Notes under the pieces: model-generated
Seen by the model: only the letters and a program-made list of their open reading frames with translations
Told to the model about the DNA's origin: nothing
Database searches by the model: none
In this document: positions 57,084 through 64,000 of the stretch, piece after piece
Position numbering within the stretch: the first letter of the stretch is position 1
How the letters are laid out: each line of letters opens with the position of its first letter
From: Globodera rostochiensis
Lineage: Eukaryota > Nematoda > Chromadorea > Rhabditida > Heteroderidae
Direction: 5' to 3'
Assembly: GCA_018350325.1 (NCBI GenBank)
Contig: JAEVLN010000010.1
Span: 1,488,001 to 1,552,000 of the forward strand
Length of the DNA: 64,000 bases
Made by a program: the position numbers and the translations under genes

Positions 57084-58829
57084 AAATGAATGCAAAGAAA
57101 ACGATCTAATGCTATGAAATTTTGATTGTGAAATTTAGCCGTGGTAAAAGAAACGTGGGGTCTGGGCCAACTGAGCACTCTCAGCGAACTGTCGCGTGCC
57201 CGTCTATTTGAGTCCAAAAAGACAAAACCTATTGAGGGGGTTCTCGCGCACCTTTTCGCTGGTAGAAAACGAAATTAAATTTTAAAAAAAGACAAAATTA
57301 ACTAAAGTTAAAGAATGGAAGTCCATCTCAAATTAAAAATACCGCCCTAAAAATGGCAGATGTTTAGATGGTGTTTTTTTTTGTAATAACAATACTTCAA
57401 ATTATTGTCAAAAATTCCCAATATTAATCAATAGGGCTAGGATTTTTTTTTTTCCGCGGCCTTTTCAATGCTTCCTTTGCTCAATTCCAAACAAAAATTC
57501 TTTTGAATTTTTTGAAAATTAAAACTATTTCTTTTCCAAAATAAAATCATTCATTTTGAATGTAATTTCAAATGTTTCGCAGCACAATAAGAATGAATAC
57601 AAAAAGAATGATATAATTTATGAGGTTTTGATAATTTTTCTCTAAAATTCATAAGAATTGTTATCGAAATGAGAAGAATTTTATTTTGTTGTTGTTGCCA
57701 GTTTTGAAATTTGGGCTTAATTTAAATAAAAGGTAACGCATTTGGGCCTTCAAATAGTATATTTTCAAGTTTTTTCCGTATAATTCAACTAATGGATTTT
57801 CAATTAACGTTTAGTCTCTAAGTTAAATGATTTTTCCGAAAGTGGAACATTTAGTTATGAAATCATGAACGGACATTTGCGTCTCAGAATTGTCAAAATT
57901 TAAAAAATATTTTAATAAATTATTTTTAGAATTAATATAACTTTATCAATTTTTGCTGTGATATTAAATTGCATCTTCAATTTTACTGATTTGTGAGCAC
58001 ATTGGTGAACCATAAAATATGTCGAGTTCGAAAGGTGCGGAGAAAAATGATCTCTCAAAACGTGAGCTCTCATTTCTGACGATGGATTAAAAAATAAATA
58101 AACAGTCGCATTTTTTTGATGAATTATTATACTCAACCTTTCCTTTTTAAAATGTTAATATGGCCGATTTATTTACACATTTTGGAAATAGCCCGGGGGG
58201 AGGGGAGGTGGAAAAGGGAGACTAAATGCACACATTAAATACGTTTCATTTTACGTTAACCAATTTCATTGTACTTTTACACAATTTGGCACGGTTTTCA
58301 TTTGGAAATGTATTGTATAAAAAAGAAAGTTGTTGTTTTATTATTTAAAAAATAAAACAAGTCTTTGTTCATCAAATAATCTTTTATAAAATGTTGTTCT
58401 TTTTGAATATTTTTGCGTCGCAATTCAAACATTTGCACCGACAAAATGTTCATTAAAATTGACAAGAATGCACAAATGATTTATTTCTATTATAATTTAT
58501 TGCTTCCTGAACCCCACACGATCCCGATGCCCGAACAAAACCCGACAATTTTTGAGGCATTTTCCGCTCTCCAATCCATTTGGAGTTTTCCCAGACCTCT
58601 CAACAATGCCCGAGATTCTCGTCCCCGACAGCTTTCCCCGTACCCCGACGTTCTCGAATCCGGACCCAATCCAACAATATTTTGAGGCATTTTTCCTGCT
58701 CTACAGCCAGTCTTTGACAATCCCCAACATTTCGTCCCCGAAGTCTTGCCCCCGACCCAAACACGCTGTGTTTTGCCTTGCGGCGCAAATGTCGGCCAAT
58801 CAACGAATATTCGAACATTTTTGTTTTTA
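57084..58829. other. intergenic, no gene seen
   Basis: 57215-57250 repeats the GACAAAACCTATTGAGGGGG phrase found upstream of the HTH genes. 58530-58750 has two degenerate copies of a CCGACAATTTTTGAGGCATT unit, just ahead of the F-box gene. Confidence 0.5.
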
Positions 58830-58855
58830 AATTTTCAGTTTTTTATCCCAAAAAA

Positions 58856-61079
58856 ATGCATTTTATTGATAAAATTTTTCCTGCAAACTTTGGTTGCTTG
58901 GTTTTTCTTCAATCGCACGCAAAATTGTTCAATAATGCAAAGAGTAACATCGAAAACATCGAGTCACCTAAATCGTCGTCATCAACCAAAGGCACAACTC
59001 TTTTTGAAATTCCAAACGATTTGCTCATCCACCAAATTTTTGCGCAGCTTAATGTTCAGGTGAGAAGCGGAGAAGGGGACATATTATAGCGACGAATTTG
59101 CATTTAAGAGCTGATCGAGATTTTGATCAAGACTTATAGGATCGAGATTCGATCGAGATCACTAAAAAATCTCTTGAAAAAGTCAAAACATCTCGAATCT
59201 CAAAATCTCATTTTATTGATCGAGATTTGGATCGTGAATGTCGGTCGTCCAATCTCTAGTTTCAAATGCAAATTTTTGATCTCAACTGGTCCAAAATGGA
59301 ATTTAAAGATTTTATTTTAAATCAAAAGTTGTTTTTGACCCGGGATTAATATTTATCCATTCCAAAGGACATTTGTCGTCTAAAGCGAGTTTGCCGACGT
59401 TTGAACACAATTTGTGCCGATAATTCTCAATTCCTTCCTCGTCAAAATGTGCCATTGGTAATGGTCCGTTGTGGTCAATGGCGTGACGTGCTCAAAGGCC
59501 GAAGAATTAATCGTACAAATAACTTATATTATATTATTTATGTATAAATACAAAAATTTAAATACATTTTTACATTATTTTAGACAGCAGTGACACATTG
59601 ACCACCATCGAATTTACAATTTTGCCTTTTCGAGGTGGGAATTCCGCCGTTTTCAAACGCAAACAAAGCCATCTACACATCACATATCGCCAGCTTATTG
59701 AACATTTTGAAATTGATGTAATATTGCGTGGTGGTTAGCAGGGATGGGCGCCGACGCCCTCAAAAAATTTCGGAACTCGGAAATCGGAATTCCGAGGCCT
59801 AAAAAATGTCGGAAATCAGAATTCCGGGGTCTCAAAATTTTTCGGAAATCGGAAATCGGAATTCCGACCCCAAAAAAGTCGGAAATCGGAAGTCGGAAAT
59901 CGGAAAAACTTTCATAACAAAATTGGCCTATTTTTAAAAATTTTTCTCGGCGGCGCCTATCGGCACCGCCGATACCTCCCTCTTCCCGCTCAACAAAATA
60001 ATTTGTGTAAATCGAGCGCAAAAAAAAAGAAAAATTTCCAAATTGTCATCACTTTTTAATCGGGACAAATTTAAAAAATGTTTACTCCAGCAAAATTTAT
60101 TTGAAATTTTTATCCCGGTTAATCCCGGTCCAACCGGGATTCGGACTGGGGAGGTGGAGGGGTTCGGCGGTGCCGATAGGCGCCGCCGAGAAAATTTTGG
60201 ATTTTTGATGACTATTTGTTAAGAGATTTGCAACCAAAATTTAAAAATACGGTAATTTTTGAAGTTTTTTAGGAGAATGGGAGAGGTCCGGTGGCGCCGA
60301 TAGGCGCCACCGGGGAATTTTTTTTTGAAGATCTTAACGAGATTTGTTAAGAAAACTGGGTCGAAAATTATCGATTTTTCCGAAAATTTCCGACTTTTTG
60401 CTCAAAATTTCGGAAATCGGAACTCGGAATTCCGAGACATCAAAATTTTTCGGAAATCGGAAATCGGAATTCCGACCCCAAAAAAGTCGGAAATCGGAAA
60501 GTCGGAAATCGGAATTCCGCCCATCCCTGGTGGTTAGCATTAGTGTGCGGCACGATACGATAAATTCGATAATTATCGCGATACTATCGATCGAAGAAAA
60601 TCCGGATATTTCGAAATTTTACAAATTTTTATTTCTTTTCCGTTAGTCCTGGGTTTTGACCGGGATTTTTTGTCTTTTACTCCCGGATTCCGATCCCGAG
60701 TTTTCATCCTGACTCCCGAATGATTTTTAACTCGGTACATAATTTCCCATTCCGTCAGTTTATGCTCATTGATGTACAACTGCTGAACGGCGACACGATT
60801 GAACGTCTCCAATTGGAGCGAATGGCTGCCAAACATTTACTGATCGACTTTTCATTGTGTTCTTGCTGGCTTATTGGGCACCATTTTTGTGTAAAATCAC
60901 TGCCAGTGATTGTATATTCTACAAATTTTTATTCAAAATTTCAGAAAATATTGGAGCAATTGGGTTCCAATGAATTTGCAAGAAGCATTCACATCGTTTT
61001 CGACAGAAGGAAGGAATTTGTGCGAAAAATGGTTGAAGATGTGATGGACAAACGCATTTCCATTACATTTTTGCAATGA
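58856..61079 (+). CDS. F-box protein
   Basis: Exons 58856-59059, 59368-59512, 59584-59717 and 60759-61079 are phase-consistent and give 267 residues. The F-box spans exons 1-2: LFEIPNDLLIHQIFAQLNVQ then DICRLKRVCRRLNTICADN, the Skp1-binding fold of SCF ubiquitin ligases. The rest (VRCGQWRDVLKGRRI, FRGGNSAVFKRKQSHLHITY, RSIHIVFDRRKEFVRKM) has no recognised substrate-binding repeat but looks globular, like the C-terminal regions of nematode F-box families. The start is uncertain; the ATG at 58856 is preceded by a splice acceptor-like TTTTCAG. Intron 3 holds a 791-bp hAT-like element; without the splice at GAT|gtaata the frame would end at a TAG within the element's target duplication. Confidence 0.75.
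59948..59971 (-). repeat. GATA-loop hairpin repeat, copy 9
   Basis: CGGCGGCGCC-TATC-GGCACCGCCG inside the F-box-intron element; identical core to copy 7. Confidence 0.8.
60165..60188 (+). repeat. GATA-loop hairpin repeat, copy 10
   Basis: CGGCGGTGCC-GATA-GGCGCCGCCG, inverted relative to copy 9, 200 bp away within the same element. Confidence 0.8.
60288..60313 (+). repeat. GATA-loop hairpin repeat, copy 11
   Basis: CCGGTGGCGCC-GATA-GGCGCCACCGG: both stem arms have changed together (T/A in place of C/G), keeping perfect pairing. Confidence 0.8.
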
Positions 61080-61479
61080 TTTTAATTGTACCGGCCGGCC
61101 TTTAATCAACCAGAGCATTTTTCTAGTTAAATACTTATAAGCGAAATCTTTTGAAATAATATGTTTTTAAAAATAATTCTAGGCATTAATATTATTTTTA
61201 TTTATAATTAAAATCATTGGGGTTCGAGAGCTTTTCCCATTATGAGATGACCGACCATTTGGAATATTTGTTAAATGTCGGCCCCATTTTACGCTTAATA
61301 AAGTTATCAATTTAATAAGATAATAAATTTATGCAGAAAAAAAATTTCTCACAAATTTTGTCTCCTTTTAAAGGGTAAATAAATAAAGGGATTTTTTTAT
61401 TCAAAATTATGCCTAACCGGCAACAGGCGCCTTTGCATAACGAATACTAAAAAATGCACATAACCGATTTAAAAACGCG
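61080..61479. other. intergenic between convergent genes
   Basis: AT-rich sequence with AATAAA motifs; no gene seen. Confidence 0.5.
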
Positions 61480-64000
61480 CTAAAAATGAGAGTTATAAAA
61501 TAATTGAAAAAACGTTTTTCTATTTTTGTTTTCTTTTTTTTCTTGCGATGTTAGTGTAGCAATTTTCTCTTTCTCTTTTTCTTCTTCTATATTTTGTATA
61601 TGTTCAAACAAAAAATTACCAGAAGTTTGGGGAGCATATTTGAATGAAAAGATGAGAGATAAAGCATTTTTGGCCTTCGTAATATTTGCTCGCGAATTTT
61701 GTCGATTTAGCAAAAAATTTTCAAGCCATTTCCGGATATGCTCAACAATTGGATTTTCAAATAATTCTTCGCCTTTAATTTCAACAAATTTTTCTTCCAA
61801 AATTTGAACATTATTGTGCTGGAAATCAATTTCTTCAAGCAATTTTCTCACTTTCTCTTCTTTTTCCTCCAAACGTGTTACGATTAATTTGATTCCAAAT
61901 TCCGCTTGTCTCCGTTTAAATGCGTCGTCAGCATTTGATCCATTTGAAATTTGGAACAATTCGGAAATCGAATTGAAATACAAATTTGAAAAAGAATCCG
62001 ACACGCGTTCGAATCGCGGTCGGACCAATATAGTCTAAACGTGAGTTTAGTGAGTTTAAAACTAGCTTGTTTGGGGTATACATTTATTTTTAATTTATGT
62101 TAAATTATTTAATCTTTATTTACCATAAATTCATAAATTAGGCTTAGAAAAGTCGATTGGTATATGATTTGGGTGATTTGGACTTTGGGCCCTATGATGC
62201 AATTTTCCCTCCCGGGTTGGGGCATACATTTATTTTTTTATTTATGTAAATTGTTTTAATCTAAATTTACCATCACGCTTTTTACTTCTTGGTTGCAATA
62301 TGGACAACGAAACTTCCCAACGCAATTATCAAACCTAAAAAATGTAAATATTTTTTGACGCAGTCTTTATGAAATATATGCTAAAATTCGTATAATTTAA
62401 CGTTGTATAAATATTAAAAATATACCGCGGATTTGTCGCCATTTTCTCCATGCAATTTTATAATGAATTGACTCTCAATTATAGGGTCTAAGCATATTAG
62501 GCACATATCTTTAGTTTCATTATCAATTTTGAATGTATCCAATGAATATATACTCTGAAATATATTCAAATTTTAATTTTGTATTACAAATAAACTACAA
62601 AACCTCTTCGTATTGATAAATGTTTAATTCAATAAAAATAATTTTGTTATTAAAAAACGAGTCAAATTTATTGGTATTGAGTACAGTGAAAGTATTTTCA
62701 TCCTCTCCTTCAAGGGCATAACGATAACGACCCAGTTTGCGGAGCAGGACGTTTGGGCCCAGCGGTTTGGGCCCCAGGGACCTTTGAAGGGCCATAACTC
62801 CTCTTGGAACTATCCAAACGAAACAAATTTGGTATCAATCGAAAGCTTTTGTTGGGTAGATTTTGTATTCAAATCAACAAAGTGAACTTTTTAAAGGTAT
62901 AAATAATCGTTTAGTTCATGCTAGATAATAGCTTCTATGAAACGGGCCAACTCCGTCCCGCCAACTCCGTCCCAGCCAACTCCGTCCCGCCAATCCGTCC
63001 CGAGCCAACTCCGTCCCGAGCCAACTCCGTCCGGCCAACTCCGTCCCAGCTACAAATTTTAGATTCAAAAGAGTGATACTCAAATTTTTCAAATTTCGAA
63101 AAAATAAGGGGGGACCTTTTTGGTCAACATTTTTGAAAAGGGTTTTTATTCTTAAATAGTCTAGAAATATGTTATTTAATGCACTGACTACGAATTCGTC
63201 AATAAAATTAAAAATGAGAATTTAAAACGGTTTTTGAATGGGTTGAAATTTTTGAAAATTACGGAAAAAACGACTTCTAAGTAACTCCAAAGCCGGATTG
63301 GCTTAGGCCTAAGCCTAACGAACCCCAAGCTAGGGTGGCTTAGGCCTAAGCCTAACTAACCCCAAGCTAGAGCGGCTTACAAATAAACCAGATCAATCTC
63401 CATTTGATTATTGAAGGCTTAGCGGAAGTTCGGGCAATTACCGAATTAACACTTGAATTTATTTATTTTGTTTACATTACTTCATTTGTTTAACTTCGAA
63501 AAAATCTTTGTGAAAATTTTTGTTTTTCTTAGGAGTTACTATTTTGTAACTGGGACGGAGTTGGCTGGGACGGAGTTGGGACGGGACGGAGTTGGCTCGG
63601 GACGGAGTTGGCGGGACGTTGGCGGGACCGAGTTGACCCCTACTCTAGCTTCTAAACATATAGACCTTTCGATTAGTACCCAATTTATTTAGTTTGGTTG
63701 GTTCCAAGAAAAGTTATGGCACTTCAAAGGTTCCTGGGGCCCAAACGACCCACACTCCCAGTTTGCGCTCCAATTCGGAAATTTGGAGCTCCACAAGTTC
63801 AACACTACGACGTTTGTAGTGCAAGTCAATGTCGGCCATTTGAAGCTGTTTGGTCTTGAGCTCAAGCTCCTTTTCTATAAGTTGATACTTCAGCTCATCA
63901 AAACTCCGACGATTCGTTCCGCCGCCGCCGCGGGGAGTTGCAAATTGTGAAGGGTTTTAAACCTTTTCGGAATGCCAAAATTTCATTTTCAATATTTGAA
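61480..64000 (-). pseudogene. coiled-coil RING finger gene, interrupted, 5' end outside window
   Basis: From the right: a coiled-coil exon (63757-63965) with SFDELKYQLIEKELELKTKQ and VELQISELERKLG continues at 62604-62741 (RYRYALEGEDENTFTVLNTN) after a foldback insertion. Then come RING exon 62426-62554 (MCLICLDPIIESQFIIKLHG), an exon from 62380 (HIFHKDC), 62271-62334 (FRCPYCNQEV) and the last exon 61480-62034 (RPRFERVSDSF to an acidic/lysine tail). The junction after HIFHKDCVKK has lost the donor (ATGGTTTGTAAG in the paralogue) through a deletion of about 25 bases, so normal splicing would lose C7/C8 of the RING. With a 1-kb insert in a coding exon as well, it is probably non-functional unless both are spliced around. 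Confidence 0.65.
62742..63756. mobile_element. foldback element with GGCCAACTCCGTCCC arms
   Basis: The outer inverted repeat is TTTGGGCCCCAGGGACC...CATAACT against its inverse at 63690-63740. The inner arms are tandem units of CCAACTCCGTCCC (62945-63052) and the inverse GGGACGGAGTTGG (63548-63640). An 11-base direct repeat CCCAGTTTGCG flanks the element (62731-62741 and 63757-63767). It splits a coding exon of the RING gene. Confidence 0.85.

Larger units (their letters stand above)
59739..60529. mobile_element. hAT-like element in intron 3 of the F-box gene
   Basis: The ends CAGGGATGGGCG / CGCCCATCCCTG are inverted, with the 8-bp duplication GTGGTTAG at 59731-59738 and 60530-60537. The interior is made of GGAAATCGGAATTCCGA arrays in both orientations and three GATA-loop hairpins. 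Confidence 0.9.

Overview
The window is nematode-type nuclear DNA, AT-rich, with short GT-AG introns, a neuronal cys-loop receptor gene and several small secreted-protein families. Four introns appear to use GC donors. Raised GC-AG intron use has been reported for cyst nematodes, and the secreted families look like those of plant parasites, so a tylenchid, possibly cyst-nematode, genome is the best guess. That assignment is inference from style; no species marker was seen. All gene models below were assembled by eye from open frames, splice signals and phase agreement.

Layout. 1.6-3.0 kb: a RING-H2 membrane protein. 4.7-7.2 kb: a 134/137-bp satellite ahead of a secreted/membrane protein whose longer paralogue lies at 14.7-16.1 kb. 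8.8-12.9 kb (-): a 16-exon cys-loop ligand-gated channel subunit. 16.3-17.2 kb: a 5'-truncated RING gene whose fuller but also damaged paralogue lies inverted at 61.5-64 kb. 19.4-24.4 kb: a 14-exon gene joining a PH domain to an actin-related fold. 24.7-30.2 kb (-): a 9-exon UNC93-like/MFSD11 transporter with a 0.7-kb polypyrimidine minisatellite in one intron.

33.8-37.6 kb is the most unusual element: two nearly identical 318-bp LTR-like repeats, a TGG primer-site-like start, a polypurine tract and a tRNA-like sequence enclose a GC-rich but frameshifted region. That region encodes a UPF1-like SF1 helicase followed by a CCHC zinc knuckle, in place of gag-pol. Its 3' repeat and flank were then duplicated in tandem (37.3-41.3 kb) together with small secreted serine-rich protein genes, which also occur at 8 kb (-) and as a fragment at 57 kb.

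42.9-56.3 kb holds three genes and one relic of a family with a hydrophobic signal-like N-terminus, an acidic linker and alternating A/B helix-turn-helix modules. Each module is one exon flanked by phase-1 introns; related fragments lie at 3.3 and 32 kb. In three cases one paralogue carries a private minisatellite expansion of a sequence that is single-copy beside its relatives (137-bp, about 20-bp and 38-bp units).

The rest is dense with mobile elements: hAT-like elements with exact 8-bp target duplications, three foldback elements whose arms are built of inverted minisatellites, and eleven copies of a GC-rich GATA-loop hairpin. One hAT-like element sits in an intron of an F-box gene (58.9-61.1 kb), and one foldback element splits the coiled-coil exon of the 61.5-64 kb RING gene.
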